In this document: piece by piece, positions 17,094 through 28,774 of the stretch | Position numbering within the stretch: the first letter of the stretch is position 1 | How the letters are laid out: every line of letters begins with the position of its first letter | Program-made: the position numbers and the translations under genes | NCBI GenBank assembly: GCA_947476275.1 | Contig: CANJPQ010000018.1 | Span: 1 to 64,000, forward strand | Reading direction: 5' to 3' | DNA: 64,000 bases | Source of the DNA: Fidelibacterota bacterium | GTDB taxonomy: Bacteria > Pseudomonadota > Alphaproteobacteria > Rhodospirillales > Rhodospirillaceae | Notes under the pieces: model-generated | What the model was told of the DNA's origin: nothing | Database searches by the model: none | The model's input: only the letters and a program-made list of their open reading frames with translations

Positions 17094-18416
17094 ATGGCCT
17101 TCATCACCCGCCTGAGACTTGGTGCGGTCTTTGCGGCGTGCACCGTGTTGCTGACGGCGATCACCGCGCAAGCCGAGGTGCGCCTCGACATCACCCGCGG
17201 CCGCGTCGAACCGATGCCGATTGCGGTGACGGTGTTCCCGGGGGACACCGACCAGACCAGGCAGGTGGGCAAGGACATCAGCGCGGTGGTGTCAGCCGAT
17301 CTGGAGCGCTCGGGCCTGTTCCGTCCGCTCGATCCCAAAGGTTTCATCCAGGACCTGACGTCGCTTGACGTTCAACCGCGCTTCCCGGATTGGCGCACGT
17401 TGAATGCGCAAGCCCTGGTGCAGGGCGCGGTGGAAGCGCAGCCGAACGGCCAGTATCGCGTCGCGTTTCGCCTCTGGGACGTTTACGGGGGGCAGCAGAT
17501 GGTTGGGCAGGCCTACGTCACCCAGCCTGAGAACTGGCGCCGCGTTGCGCACATTGTCGCCGACGCGATCTACACCGCCATCACCGGCGAGACCGGCTAC
17601 TTCGATACGCGCGTGGTTTATATCGCCGAGAGCGGTCCGGCCCTGAAGCGCATCAAGCGCCTCGCGATCATGGATCAGGACGGCGCCAATCATCGCTATC
17701 TGACAGACGGCACGGCGCTGGTGCTCACGCCGCGCTTCTCCCCGACACAGCAAGACATCACTTACCTCTCTTACTTCCGGAACGTGCCGCGCGTGTATGT
17801 CTTCAACATCGATACGGGCCGTCAGGAAGTGCTCGGCGATTTCCCGGGCATGACGTTCGCGCCCCGATTCTCGCCGGACGGCAACAAGGTCGTCCTGTCG
17901 ATGGCGACGGACGGCAATACCGAGATCTATGAGATGGATTTGCGCACCCGGAAGACGGCGCGCCTGACCAACCATCCGGCCATCGACACGTCGCCGTCCT
18001 ATTCACCGAAAGGCGATCAGATCACCTTCGCGTCGGACCGTGGGGGCAGCCAGCAGATCTACGTGATGAGCGCCGATGGCGGGAATCCGACCCGGATCAG
18101 CTTCTCGAAGGGCAAATACGGGACTCCGGTGTGGTCGCCCCGCGGAGATTTGATCGCGTATACAAAACAGGACGGGCAAACTTTTTACATCGGCGTGATG
18201 AAGCCGGACGGCTCCGGGGCGCGGGATTTGGCTCAGGGCTTCTTGGTTGAGGCCCCTACTTGGGCGCCCAACGGCCGCGTGTTGATGTACTTCGCCCAGA
18301 GCCCAAACGGGGGCAAGACCCGGCTCTATTCGATTGACCTAACTGGTTATAATCAAAGGGAAATTGTGACCCCTGGCGATGCGTCGGACCCGGCCTGGTC
18401 GCCGCTGATTCCATAG
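17094..18416 (+). CDS. tolB: Tol-Pal system beta-propeller protein TolB
   Basis: TolB is the periplasmic partner of Pal and TolA. I start at the ATG at 17094 with AGGA eight bases upstream; the product is 440 residues with a signal peptide ending at AQA (about residue 23). The mature start [20 protein letters not shown] is the TolA-interacting segment. An N-terminal alpha/beta domain follows, then a six-bladed propeller with blades such as [40 protein letters not shown] and [20 protein letters not shown] 112-bp spacer from tolA could hold an extra promoter. Confidence 0.95.
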   Translation: MAFITRLRLGAVFAACTVLLTAITAQAEVRLDITRGRVEPMPIAVTVFPGDTDQTRQVGKDISAVVSADLERSGLFRPLDPKGFIQDLTSLDVQPRFPDWRTLNAQALVQGAVEAQPNGQYRVAFRLWDVYGGQQMVGQAYVTQPENWRRVAHIVADAIYTAITGETGYFDTRVVYIAESGPALKRIKRLAIMDQDGANHRYLTDGTALVLTPRFSPTQQDITYLSYFRNVPRVYVFNIDTGRQEVLGDFPGMTFAPRFSPDGNKVVLSMATDGNTEIYEMDLRTRKTARLTNHPAIDTSPSYSPKGDQITFASDRGGSQQIYVMSADGGNPTRISFSKGKYGTPVWSPRGDLIAYTKQDGQTFYIGVMKPDGSGARDLAQGFLVEAPTWAPNGRVLMYFAQSPNGGKTRLYSIDLTGYNQREIVTPGDASDPAWSPLIP

Positions 18417-18662
18417 TCTCGTGTGCGTTCTACCGGGGGCATGCATGCGGTGCCGTGAAACCCCAGGCAAATACGCGCGGCTGCTATGCAACACCCGTAA
18501 AACAATATAGATTCGATGGGGATAGGGGACGTCGCGGTCGCCTATTGGTCTTGCGTCGTTACGGTTTGCTGCTAAAAGAGTGCCCGCAAGGGGCGCGGCT
18601 TTTCGCGTAAAAGCGGCGTCGTCCTGGCCAAGTCAACACCAGTCGTATTAGGGGATACAAGA

Positions 18663-19154
18663 ATGAACCTCCGCTTTTTGGGCGTCATCGCCGTGGCGGT
18701 CATGCTCGCCGCGTGCTCCACGAAGAAGGAACAGGCAGCCGGCACAAGTGCCGCCGCTACGCCGCCGGCCGCTGCGACCCGTCCGTCGGGCCCGGCGCCT
18801 GACTCCATCGAATATTTCAACACCGTTGTCGGTAACCTGGTGCAGTTCGAGTACGACAAGGCCGAACTGACCCCGGCGGCCCAGGCCATCCTGCGTGGCC
18901 AAGCTTCGTGGTTGAACCAGAACCCGTCCCGTACCGTCACCATCGAAGGTCACTGCGATGAGCGCGGCACCCGCGAGTACAACCTCGGCCTGGGTGAGCG
19001 TCGCTCCAACTCGGTGAAGCAGTACCTGGTGTCGCTGGGCCTGAGCGCTGGTCGCGTCAAGACGATTTCGTACGGCAAGGAGCGCCCGGTATGCGTTTCT
19101 TCCGACGAAGCTTGCTGGAGCAAGAATCGTCGTGGCGTGTCGGCGGTTCAGTAA
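18663..19154 (+). CDS. pal: Peptidoglycan-associated lipoprotein Pal
   Basis: Pal anchors the outer membrane to peptidoglycan. The 163-residue precursor has the lipobox VMLAAC, with lipidated Cys18, then an Ala/Thr/Pro-rich linker. An OmpA-like domain follows from about residue 58: LVQFEYDKAELTPAAQAIL, TVTIEGHCDERGTREYNLGL and GERRSNSVKQYLVSLGL, including the Asp and Arg that hold diaminopimelate. A GGGGA ribosome binding site precedes the ATG. The 246-bp spacer from tolB contains a GCTTTT/AAAAGC hairpin at 18598-18614 and probably a separate pal promoter. Confidence 0.97.
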   Translation: MNLRFLGVIAVAVMLAACSTKKEQAAGTSAAATPPAAATRPSGPAPDSIEYFNTVVGNLVQFEYDKAELTPAAQAILRGQASWLNQNPSRTVTIEGHCDERGTREYNLGLGERRSNSVKQYLVSLGLSAGRVKTISYGKERPVCVSSDEACWSKNRRGVSAVQ

Positions 19155-19206
19155 GAACCAACTCTTCCATCCCGGCGGTTGTCGCCGGGTGTGACTGGTG
19201 TTGCTT

Positions 19207-19265
19207 AGGGCGCGTCGTGACCGGAAGTCTTTAGGGCTTCCGGTCTGGCGCGCCCTCTCGTTTTT
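19207..19265 (+). terminator. Intrinsic terminator after pal
   Basis: AGGGCGCG (19207-19214) pairs with CGCGCCCT (19249-19256). Inside, GACCGGAAG pairs with CTTCCGGTC. The stem is followed by a TTTTT run at 19261-19265. A further perfect hairpin, CCCGGCG/CGCCGGG, lies just upstream at about 19173-19191. Together they should end the tol-pal transcript before cpoB. Confidence 0.85.
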
Positions 19266-19390
19266 ATGGGCGGTTCCAAGGCCGGCTGCGCGCGGTTCGC
19301 CTCGCTCGGTCTTATGCCTACGTTCTGCCGGAATTGACCGGTAAACTTAGCAAGGTCGTTTGAACCACCGTCGCAGATGGGCTTCTCCCG

Positions 19391-20575
19391 ATGATGCGTT
19401 TTTCCCCTCCTACATTCGCCGCTGTCGTTCTTGCCGCGAGCCTGGGCGTTGCCCCCGTCGCCATCGCGCCTGCTGCCTTCGCGCAGAGCGCACAGCAGAA
19501 GAAACAGGCACCGCCTGCGCCGGAGCCGATGGCGTCCGCATCCGCGCTCGGCGATCTGAGCGTGCGCGTGCTGCACCTCGAGCAGCTGATCGAACAGCTC
19601 ACTGGCCAGAACGAAGAACTGAAGTTCCAGAACGGCCAGATGTCGAAGCAGCTGCAGCTGCTGCAGGACGACCTCTCCATGCGCGTCGCCCGCGTCGAGG
19701 CCACTCTCGGCGGGGCGCTGCCGCCGATGCCGCAGGCCCAGGCATCGAGTGCCACGCCGGCACCGACCGTATCGGCCGAACCGGCCGCGACTTCGATTCC
19801 GGCGAGCGTGTCGCCCACCGCGTCGGCGATGACCAAGCCGCCCATGGTGCAGTCCTTCGATGCCAACGCGCCGATGTCTTCGCCGGTGTCCAAGCAGCCT
19901 GACTATTCGATGCAAGCGCCATCGGCGCAGACAGCGCAAACCACGACCACGACGCTGAACAAAGCGCCGACCAATATCGAAGCGCCGCAAGCCGGCGGCG
20001 ACAGCACGTTCTCCATTCGCACCGATGCGTCCGGCAGGGCTCTTGCGGCCGATCCGAATGCGCCCAAGGCGCCGCCGCCGGCCCAGCCGCTGCCGGTCGC
20101 CCCGGCACCGAAGGCCGCACCTTCCGGCGGGCCCGTGACAGCGGCAGGCTTGAGTGCCGGACCGGCAGTCGCGGTAGCCCTTCCGAACGGAACGCCCAAA
20201 CAGCAGTACGACTACGCCTTCGACTTCTTGAAGAGGCAGGATTATCCGCGCGCCGAAGCGGCGTTGCGCGATTTCATGAAGAAGAATCCGAAGGATGCGC
20301 TGGCCGGCAATGCGCAATACTGGCTGGGTGAGTCGCTCTATGCGCGCGGCGACTATCAAGCCGCGGCGCAGGAATTCCTGAACGGCTACCAGACCTATCC
20401 CAAGAGTGCCAAAGGCCCGGACAGCCTGCTTAAGCTGGGCATGGCCATGTCGCATCTGAACCAGCAACAGGGCGCGTGCACGGCGATCGGGCGCATTGCG
20501 AAAGAATATCCGGATGCGTCACAGCAGATCCGCGATACCGCAAAGGCGGAGCGCGTCCGTCTGAAGTGCGCCTGA
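19391..20575 (+). CDS. cpoB: Cell division coordinator CpoB (YbgF)
   Basis: CpoB coordinates Tol function and PBP1b-driven peptidoglycan synthesis at the septum. The 394-residue precursor has a signal peptide ending at AFAQ (about residue 33), a coiled coil at about 55-110 (LGDLSVRVLHLEQLIEQLTG and the following LKFQNGQMSKQLQLLQDDLS), a long Ala/Pro/Thr-rich linker (about 115-265) and a C-terminal TPR region with QYDYAFDFLKRQDYPRAEAA, NAQYWLGESLYARGDYQAAA and LLKLGMAMSHLNQQQGACTA. It follows the pal terminator with a 236-bp spacer, so it has its own promoter. Its stop overlaps the tilS start (TGATG). Confidence 0.92.
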   Translation: MMRFSPPTFAAVVLAASLGVAPVAIAPAAFAQSAQQKKQAPPAPEPMASASALGDLSVRVLHLEQLIEQLTGQNEELKFQNGQMSKQLQLLQDDLSMRVARVEATLGGALPPMPQAQASSATPAPTVSAEPAATSIPASVSPTASAMTKPPMVQSFDANAPMSSPVSKQPDYSMQAPSAQTAQTTTTTLNKAPTNIEAPQAGGDSTFSIRTDASGRALAADPNAPKAPPPAQPLPVAPAPKAAPSGGPVTAAGLSAGPAVAVALPNGTPKQQYDYAFDFLKRQDYPRAEAALRDFMKKNPKDALAGNAQYWLGESLYARGDYQAAAQEFLNGYQTYPKSAKGPDSLLKLGMAMSHLNQQQGACTAIGRIAKEYPDASQQIRDTAKAERVRLKCA

Positions 20576-21936
20576 TGCCGGCGCGGCCCGACGCACGGGC
20601 CGGCGCCCCGCCGTCAGGACGGGGCATTTCGAGCACAGACTTTGCCGCGGCGATCGCGCCCTATCTTCCCGATGCGCGGCCTGTTGCGGTCGCTGTCTCC
20701 GGCGGTGGAGATAGTCTCGCGCTGCTGCGTCTGCTGCACATCTGGACGCAGGCACGCGGTGCGGAACTCACGGCACTCACTGTCGATCATGGCTTGCGCG
20801 ATGCCAGCGCGGTCGAAGCGGAGCAGGTGGCGACGTGGTGCGCCGCACTTGGCGTGCGTCACGTCAGTCTGCGATGGGCACAAGGCCAGGCGCAGCGCGG
20901 CCTTACGCGCAGCCCGCAAGCAGACGCGCGCACGGCGCGCTACGATCTCATGACGGGGTGGTGCCGGGCGCAAGGGATCGAAACGCTTTGTCTGGCCCAT
21001 CATGCTGACGATCAGGTCGAGACGTTTCTTATCCGACTCGCGCGCGGCAGCGGCGTCGACGGGCTTGCCGCCATGGCGGCGACGACCGTGCGCGACGGCG
21101 TGACGCTGCTGCGGCCGCTGTTGTCTTTTCCGAAGGCGGCGTTGATGGACACGTGCCGGGCTTTCGGTCAGGACTGGATCGAAGATCCGTCGAATGCAAA
21201 TACGGCGGCGACACGTGTGCGATTCCGGCAAGCGCGTGATCTTCTAGCCGCCGAGGGCCTGACCACCGAACGCTTGTTGGCGACCGTCGGCCACATGCAG
21301 CGCGCGCGCGGTGCACTCGAAACCATGGTGACGGAGCTGTTGACGCAAGCGTGTGCCTGGGACGCCTTCGGTGTCGCCCGGCTCGACGTGGCGCGACTGC
21401 TCTCGGCCCCGGAGGAAGTGGCCTTGCGGGCATTGGCGCAGGTGCTGATGGCCGCCGCGGGCGCGGAATTCGGTCCGCGCTTCGATGCGCTTGGTGGTGT
21501 TTATCGGCGCCTTGCGCGCGGACCTTGGCGAGACGCCACCCTACACGGCTGTCAACTCCAGCGCGATGGTGATGCCATCGTCGTGTCGCGGGAGGCGGCA
21601 GCCATCACCGACGTGCAGATGCTTGCACCGGGGGAAGAGGTGCGGTGGGACGGTCGATTTGTGTTGCGCAGTCCGGCCAGCGCGCCGTGCGCCTTCCGCG
21701 TGAGCGCGATGACGGCGGCGGGGTGGGGCGCCCTGAAAAGGGAAGGCGGCCTGCGGGTCGCACCCGTACTGCGGGCTGGGCTCCCGCTCCTGAGCGACGA
21801 ACGAGGCCCGGCGGCCGTTCCGATCGTGGATTTCTTGCGCGATGACCTGCGGTTAGCGCTCGGGAAACACACGATCCAGTGTGTTTTTGTCTTCCGGCGC
21901 GCTGTGGCTGATCTGCCACCGTTCGCAGGGATGTGA
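20575..21936 (+). CDS. tilS: tRNA(Ile)-lysidine synthase
   Basis: TilS modifies C34 of tRNA-Ile(CAU) to lysidine so that it reads AUA. From the ATG at 20575 the protein has 453 residues. The PP-loop SGGGDS is at about 42-47, followed by TALTVDHGLR and LAHHADDQVETFLIRLARGS, the HxxDDxxET motif of the active site. WIEDPSNAN and RVRFRQARDLL complete the N-terminal domain; the C-terminal part is poorly conserved, as is usual. The 3' end contains a terminator-like hairpin within the coding sequence at 21865-21888. Confidence 0.93.
   Translation: MPARPDARAGAPPSGRGISSTDFAAAIAPYLPDARPVAVAVSGGGDSLALLRLLHIWTQARGAELTALTVDHGLRDASAVEAEQVATWCAALGVRHVSLRWAQGQAQRGLTRSPQADARTARYDLMTGWCRAQGIETLCLAHHADDQVETFLIRLARGSGVDGLAAMAATTVRDGVTLLRPLLSFPKAALMDTCRAFGQDWIEDPSNANTAATRVRFRQARDLLAAEGLTTERLLATVGHMQRARGALETMVTELLTQACAWDAFGVARLDVARLLSAPEEVALRALAQVLMAAAGAEFGPRFDALGGVYRRLARGPWRDATLHGCQLQRDGDAIVVSREAAAITDVQMLAPGEEVRWDGRFVLRSPASAPCAFRVSAMTAAGWGALKREGGLRVAPVLRAGLPLLSDERGPAAVPIVDFLRDDLRLALGKHTIQCVFVFRRAVADLPPFAGM
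21865..21888 (+). terminator. Terminator-like hairpin inside the 3' end of tilS
   Basis: AAACACAC (21865-21872) and GTGTGTTT (21879-21886) form a perfect 8-bp stem with loop GATCCA, directly followed by T's (five in a row at 21884-21888). The stop codon of tilS is still about 48 bases downstream. It could trim transcripts within tilS or lower read-through into ftsH, or be a chance result of codon choice; the stem is A+T-richer than its surroundings. Confidence 0.4.
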
Positions 21937-22087
21937 CGGCCGTGTAACTCATTAAAGGTACAAACGTTTTGCTTGCGAAGGCGCTTTGGCGCACTATTTA
22001 ACTTTCCAGGAGCCTGCCGCGAATGAATGCGATCCGAGCCCCCGCTCGTATCGTTTGGCGGCAGCCCCGGTCTGCGAGGGACTGCTT

Positions 22088-24013
<1,926 letters not shown>

Positions 24014-24040
24014 GAGGGCCGGCGCTTAGGCAAGAAACCA

Positions 24041-24068
24041 GACCCCGCTTCGGCGGGGTCTTTTTTTT
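24041..24068 (+). terminator. Intrinsic terminator after ftsH
   Basis: GACCCCGC (24041-24048), loop TTCG, GCGGGGTC (24053-24060), followed by eight T's (24061-24068). A textbook rho-independent terminator with a stable tetraloop, 27 bp after the ftsH stop and upstream of folP. Confidence 0.95.
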
Positions 24069-24095
24069 GTCCTCCGGGTGCCTTACCAAAGCGCC

Positions 24096-25166
24096 ATGTC
24101 CGGCGGTCCTTACATCACGCCGCGTGCGCTGATTGGCAGCCCGCGCGCTAAAGACGCAGTGGCGGCGCAGCAGGCGTGGGCGTTCCTTGGGCCTGCGCGC
24201 GCCTTTGCGGCGATCGACGTCACGACGGTACAGGGCAGGGCGTCCACGGCATTGATGACGCGGCCGGCCTACGACAACGCCCTGGCGTGTGCGTCGCCGC
24301 TGACCGGCCGGGCGATGGATGCAGCCCTTGCTGCGCTCGGCGCGCCCCGACCCGCCTTCGTTGGGCTCGACCTTTCCGCGACGCGGATCATGGGCATCGT
24401 CAATGTGACGCCCGACAGTTTCTCCGACGGGGGCAAGTTCGCGGACACGGATGCGGCCATCGCGCATGGCCTAAAGCTCGCGGAAGAGGGGGCGGACATC
24501 ATCGACGTGGGCGGCGAATCCACCCGGCCCGGGGCCGATCCGGTTGCGCCCGACGACGAGCAGCGCCGTGTCATCCCGGTGGTGCGCGCGCTGGCCGAGA
24601 AAGGCCTGTGCGTGTCCATCGACACGCGCCACGCCGCCACGATGGGCGCTGCAATTGCTACCGGCGCGCGTATCGTCAACGACGTCACGGCCCTGGCCGA
24701 TCCCGCCGCCCTCAAGACGGTCGCGCCGACGGCTGTGTCCGTGATCCTGATGCACATGCAGGGCGACCCCCGCACCATGCAGAAGGATCCGACCTACGTC
24801 TGGGCGCCGGGGGACGTGTTCGACATGCTGGCGGGGCGCCTAAAGGCTTGTCAGGGCGCAGGAATTGCGGCCGACCGGATTGCAGTCGATCCCGGCATCG
24901 GCTTCGGCAAGACCGAAACCCATTCCGCGCAGATCCTCACGCACCTGGCGCTCTATCACGGTCTCGGCTGCGCGGTCGTAGTTGGCGCATCGCGGAAGCG
25001 TCTGATCGCGGCGTTCAGCCAGGGGGAGCCGGCAGAGGCGCGTTTGCCCGGCTCGTTGAGCATCGCCTTGACGGCGGCGGAGCAGGGCGTCCAGATCGTC
25101 CGCGTTCATGATGTGAAGGAAACGCGACAAGCCCTGGCGGTTCGTCGCATGGTATCATCTGTGTGA
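24096..25166 (+). CDS. folP: Dihydropteroate synthase
   Basis: FolP condenses pABA with dihydropterin pyrophosphate in folate synthesis and is the sulfonamide target. The ATG at 24096 gives 356 residues; a GTG at 24078 is possible but lies close to the terminator. An N-terminal extension of about 95 residues, also found in other alphaproteobacterial FolP proteins, precedes the TIM barrel. Barrel motifs are IMGIVNVTPDSFSDGGKF, IIDVGGESTRPGADPV, CVSIDTRHA, IVNDVTALADP, DPGIGFGKT and VVGASRKRLIA, all in order. glmM follows 82 bp later after a TGGCTGC/GCAGCCA hairpin (25170-25187), the usual folP-glmM order. Confidence 0.95.
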   Translation: MSGGPYITPRALIGSPRAKDAVAAQQAWAFLGPARAFAAIDVTTVQGRASTALMTRPAYDNALACASPLTGRAMDAALAALGAPRPAFVGLDLSATRIMGIVNVTPDSFSDGGKFADTDAAIAHGLKLAEEGADIIDVGGESTRPGADPVAPDDEQRRVIPVVRALAEKGLCVSIDTRHAATMGAAIATGARIVNDVTALADPAALKTVAPTAVSVILMHMQGDPRTMQKDPTYVWAPGDVFDMLAGRLKACQGAGIAADRIAVDPGIGFGKTETHSAQILTHLALYHGLGCAVVVGASRKRLIAAFSQGEPAEARLPGSLSIALTAAEQGVQIVRVHDVKETRQALAVRRMVSSV

Positions 25167-25247
25167 TAGTGGCTGCATAAGCAGCCAGCACTTTCCACCG
25201 TTTCATGCATTTACCATCCGCGGAACGGGGCCAAGCGGGACTCAAGC

Positions 25248-26609
25248 ATGACTGAGCGTAAGTATTTCGGCACCGACGGTATCCGCGGGCTCACTAACAC
25301 CGAGCCGATGACCGCCAGCACCGCGCTGCGTCTCGGCAAGGCGGCGGGGCGGCGGTTCATCCGCGGCAGTCATCGGCACACGGTCGTCATCGGCAAGGAC
25401 ACGCGCCTGTCGGGCTACATGCTCGAGCCAGCGATGACTGCCGGGTTCACCTCCGTCGGCATGGACGTGATCATCGTCGGCCCGATCCCCACGCCCGGCA
25501 TCGCCATGCTGACGCGCGCCATGCGCTGCGACCTTGGCGTCATGATCTCCGCGTCGCACAATCCGTACCAGGATAACGGCATCAAACTGTTCGGTCCCGA
25601 CGGCTTCAAGCTGTCCGATGCGATCGAATCCGAGATCGAGCAGATGATCGATCTGGACAGCGACGACGGACTCGCAGCCCCCGACAAACTCGGCCGCACC
25701 CTTCGCCTCGAAGATGCCGCCGGCCGCTACATCGAACACACCAAGACGACGTTCCCGCGGCATCTGCGGCTCGACGGCCTCAAGATCGTGGTCGATTGCG
25801 CCAATGGCGCGGCCTACAGAGTTGCGCCGAAGGTGTTCTGGGAACTGGGCGCGGAGGTCGTGAAAGTCGGTGTTGCGCCGGACGGCTTCAATATCAATCG
25901 CGAGTGCGGCTCGCTGTATCCGGAACGCATGCGCGAACTCGTGCTGGCCCACAACGCGCACCTCGGGCTCGCCCTCGACGGCGATGCGGACCGCGTGCTG
26001 TTCTGCGATGAACATGGCGACATGATCGATGGCGACCAGGTGTTGGCGCTGATCGCCGGCCACTGCAAGTCGCGTCAAGAACTCACCGGTGACACAGTCG
26101 TCGCGACGGTCATGAGCAACCTTGGCTTGGAGCGTTATCTTTCCAGTCGCGGCATCAGTCTTCTGCGTACCAAGGTCGGCGACCGATATGTCGTCGAGCA
26201 GATGCGCGCCGGCGGTTTCAACGTCGGCGGGGAGCAATCCGGCCACATCATTCTCGGTCACCACGCCACCACCGGCGACGGCATTATCGCAGCGCTTCAG
26301 GTGCTGGCGGCCTTGGTGGAATCCGGCAAACCGGCGAGCCAGGCGCTGCACTGCTTCGATCCGGTGCCGCAGCTTTTGCGGAACGTGCGCCTCGCCCAGA
26401 CCGCCAGCGCCGATGCGGTGCTGGCCAAGGCGCCGGTGCGCGACGCGATCGCCGACGTGGAGCGCCGCCTCAACGGCCGCGGCCGCTTGGTGATCCGCAA
26501 ATCCGGCACGGAGCCGCTCATCCGTATCATGGCGGAGGGCGACGATTCCGGCGAAGTGAATGCCGCCGTCGCGGGGCTTGTCGACGTCATCACAAAAGCG
26601 GCTGCGTGA
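25248..26609 (+). CDS. glmM: Phosphoglucosamine mutase
   Basis: GlmM turns glucosamine-6-phosphate into glucosamine-1-phosphate, on the way to UDP-GlcNAc for peptidoglycan and LPS. The 453-residue protein begins with [14 protein letters not shown], carries the phosphoserine loop [15 protein letters not shown] (active Ser103), the Mg2+ loop [12 protein letters not shown], the sugar loop [11 protein letters not shown] and the phosphate-binding loop [12 protein letters not shown] near the C-terminus. Length and motif spacing are standard. thiD starts five bases after its stop. Confidence 0.97.
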   Translation: MTERKYFGTDGIRGLTNTEPMTASTALRLGKAAGRRFIRGSHRHTVVIGKDTRLSGYMLEPAMTAGFTSVGMDVIIVGPIPTPGIAMLTRAMRCDLGVMISASHNPYQDNGIKLFGPDGFKLSDAIESEIEQMIDLDSDDGLAAPDKLGRTLRLEDAAGRYIEHTKTTFPRHLRLDGLKIVVDCANGAAYRVAPKVFWELGAEVVKVGVAPDGFNINRECGSLYPERMRELVLAHNAHLGLALDGDADRVLFCDEHGDMIDGDQVLALIAGHCKSRQELTGDTVVATVMSNLGLERYLSSRGISLLRTKVGDRYVVEQMRAGGFNVGGEQSGHIILGHHATTGDGIIAALQVLAALVESGKPASQALHCFDPVPQLLRNVRLAQTASADAVLAKAPVRDAIADVERRLNGRGRLVIRKSGTEPLIRIMAEGDDSGEVNAAVAGLVDVITKAAA

Positions 26610-26613
26610 TCTT

Positions 26614-27417
26614 GTGATCGCGCGCGTTCTCATCATTGCGGGGTCGGACTCCGGCGGTGGCGCCGGAATCCAGGCGGACATCAAGACCGTCACGGCCTTG
26701 GGCGGTTTCGCCATGACCGCCATCACGGCCGTCACCGTGCAGAACACCGTCAGCGTGAAGGCGGTGCATGAAATCCCCGGGGAGATTATCGCCGGACAAA
26801 TTGAGCACGTGCTGTCCGACCTCGGCGCCGATCTGATCAAGACCGGGATGCTGGCGTCGGTGGAGGTGATCGCGGCGGTGGCCGATGCGCTGGCACGTGC
26901 GAAATCGACGCACCCGCGCGTGGTCGACCCGGTGATGATCGCCACCAGCGGCGACAGCCTGCTGAAGTCCGATGCGGTCGATGCGCTGCGCACCAAGCTG
27001 ATTGTGGGCGCGCGTGTGCTGACACCCAATCTGCCCGAGGCCGAAGTGCTGACCGGCCGGCGGATTCGGACCTTGGCCGATATGGACGCAGCCGTTGCGT
27101 GCTTACGGGGGCTCGGTGCCGAAGCCGTGGTGCTGAAGGGCGGCCATGTCGAAGGCGACCTCGTGCGCGATCTGTTGATCGAGCCCGACGGCGTCACCTG
27201 TTTCGACAGTCCGCGCATCCACAGCCGCGCCACCCACGGCACCGGCTGTACCCTTGCGTCTGCGATTGCGACCGGGCTGGGGCAGGGGCTCGCCCTGGAA
27301 CATGCGGTGGCGCGGGCGCGGGCGTATGTCCGCGAAGCCATGCGCACTGCGCCGGGGATTGGGCAGGGGCATGGCCCCCTCAATCATGGGTTCACGGTGC
27401 GGCCGTTCGAGGCCTGA
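26614..27417 (+). CDS. thiD: Hydroxymethylpyrimidine/phosphomethylpyrimidine kinase
   Basis: ThiD phosphorylates HMP and HMP-P for thiamine synthesis; ThiE at 7.4 kb uses the product. The GTG at 26614 gives 267 residues starting VIARVLIIAGSDSGGGAGIQ, the family signature with the HMP-binding site. Further motifs are ALGGFAMTAITAVTVQNT, IKTGMLAS, LTPNLPEAEVLTG and the anion hole THGTGCTLASAIA, with the catalytic Cys. The short gap to glmM suggests one transcript folP-glmM-thiD. Confidence 0.94.
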   Translation: MIARVLIIAGSDSGGGAGIQADIKTVTALGGFAMTAITAVTVQNTVSVKAVHEIPGEIIAGQIEHVLSDLGADLIKTGMLASVEVIAAVADALARAKSTHPRVVDPVMIATSGDSLLKSDAVDALRTKLIVGARVLTPNLPEAEVLTGRRIRTLADMDAAVACLRGLGAEAVVLKGGHVEGDLVRDLLIEPDGVTCFDSPRIHSRATHGTGCTLASAIATGLGQGLALEHAVARARAYVREAMRTAPGIGQGHGPLNHGFTVRPFEA

Positions 27418-27444
27418 ACCCGCATTGACGCCCTTCTGACCGGT

Positions 27445-27523
27445 TCATAGACTGCGCGCCCTTGTGACCCCCGGGGTCTTCCGGGCGGTCGCTTCCCAAT
27501 CGCGATAGGGGTTTGAGCGCGCC
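27445..27523 (+). promoter_or_regulatory. Structured leader of serC (serC-motif candidate)
   Basis: The spacer before serC holds nested pairings: GCCC...GGGC around GACCCCCGGGGTC (about 27460-27490). A GCGCGC segment near 27457 can pair with the GCGCGC that lies four to nine bases before the serC ATG, which would hide the ribosome binding region. Alphaproteobacteria carry a described conserved RNA, the serC motif, at this place. I see position and pairing potential but cannot confirm the consensus without a covariance search. Confidence 0.35.
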
Positions 27524-28684
27524 ATGTCCGCCAGTCCGAAGCCGTCTATTCGTCCCGCGCGCACCGAATTCTCGTCCGGCCCTTGCGCCAAGCGTCCCGG
27601 CTGGACGCTCGACGCCCTGAAGAATGCGCTCGTCGGCCGCTCGCATCGCGCCAAGCCTGCCAAGGCGCGCATCAAGCAGGTGCTGGACAAGAGTAAGTCC
27701 ATCCTTGGCATTCCGGCGGACTACAAGATCGCCATCGTGCCCGCGTCCGATACCGGCGCGGTGGAAATGATCCTGTGGCATGCGCTCGGCGCGCGGCCGG
27801 TGGACATGCTCGCCTGGGAAAGCTTCGGCGAAGGTTGGGTCACCGACGTGGTGAAGCAACTCAAGCTGAAAGACGCGCGAGTGATCAAGGCCGACTACGG
27901 CAAGATGGTCGATCTGGCATCGGTGAATTTCGATCACGACGTGGTGTTCACCTGGAACGGCACGACCTCCGGCGTGCGCGTGCCCAACGGCGATTGGATC
28001 AAGGCCGACCGCAAGGGCCTGACGATTTGCGACGCGACGTCCGCGGTGTTCGCGATGGAGATGCCGTGGGACAAGCTCGATGTGGTCACCTGGTCCTGGC
28101 AGAAGGTGCTGGGCGGCGAAGCGGCGCACGGCATGCTCGTGCTGTCTCCGCGCGCTGTTGAGCGGCTCGAGAGCTATACGCCGCCGTGGCCGATGCCGAA
28201 GATCTTCCGCCTCACCAAAGGCGGCAAGCTGCAGGACGCCATCTTTGAAGGCGACACCATCAACACCATCTCCATGCTGTGCGTGGAAGACGCGGTGGAC
28301 GGCTTGGTGTGGGCGGAAGGCCTTGGCCTGAAAGGACTGATCGCGCGGTCCGAAGCCAATTTGAAAGCGATTGCCGACTGGGTCGCGCAGAAGAACTGGG
28401 TCGATTTCCTGGCGGAGAGCCCGGAGCATCGGTCCAGCACGTCGATCTGCCTGAAGATCACCGCCGACTGGTTCACCAAACTCGGCAAGGATGAACAGGC
28501 GGCCGCGGCCAAGAGCATCGTCAGCCTGCTTGAGAAAGAAGGTGTCGCGCTCGACATCGGCGGCTATCGCGATGCGCCGCCGGGCCTCCGCATCTGGGGC
28601 GGCGCGACCGTCGACACCAAGGATATCGTCGCTTTGTTGCCGTGGCTCGAATGGGCCCACGGTGAAGTGCAGCCGAAAGCTTAG
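27524..28684 (+). CDS. serC: Phosphoserine aminotransferase
   Basis: SerC makes 3-phosphoserine from 3-phosphohydroxypyruvate and glutamate, PLP-dependent. The 386-residue protein is of the type common in Alphaproteobacteria and some archaea: start [20 protein letters not shown], then [20 protein letters not shown]-like sequence (here [20 protein letters not shown]), [15 protein letters not shown], and the PLP lysine in [15 protein letters not shown]. The C-terminal domain ends [15 protein letters not shown]. serA follows 90 bp downstream after a strong hairpin. Confidence 0.95.
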   Translation: MSASPKPSIRPARTEFSSGPCAKRPGWTLDALKNALVGRSHRAKPAKARIKQVLDKSKSILGIPADYKIAIVPASDTGAVEMILWHALGARPVDMLAWESFGEGWVTDVVKQLKLKDARVIKADYGKMVDLASVNFDHDVVFTWNGTTSGVRVPNGDWIKADRKGLTICDATSAVFAMEMPWDKLDVVTWSWQKVLGGEAAHGMLVLSPRAVERLESYTPPWPMPKIFRLTKGGKLQDAIFEGDTINTISMLCVEDAVDGLVWAEGLGLKGLIARSEANLKAIADWVAQKNWVDFLAESPEHRSSTSICLKITADWFTKLGKDEQAAAAKSIVSLLEKEGVALDIGGYRDAPPGLRIWGGATVDTKDIVALLPWLEWAHGEVQPKA

Positions 28685-28704
28685 GCGCACGCAAAGAATG
28701 ACGA

Positions 28705-28745
28705 TGCGCCGCGGTCCCTGGGGAGGTGTGCCGCGGCGCAATTTT
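28705..28745 (+). terminator. Perfect 10-bp hairpin between serC and serA (possible attenuator)
   Basis: TGCGCCGCGG (28705-28714) pairs with CCGCGGCGCA (28731-28740), then ATTTTA. The weak T run makes it a partial terminator or an mRNA-stabilising processing hairpin; it could set the serC to serA ratio. Confidence 0.55.
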
Positions 28746-28774
28746 ACGCAACACGTGGGGATGGAGTGTTTGCC

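Noticed and set aside
21986-22087. Extra 34 codons at the FtsH N-terminus
   Set aside because: FtsH proteins start just before the first membrane helix; the TTG at 22088 has a better ribosome binding site and gives the usual length.
25242-27383. A 713-codon minus-strand frame opposite glmM and thiD
   Set aside because: It is antisense to two firmly identified genes, spans their boundary and has no recognisable domain or plausible start signal.
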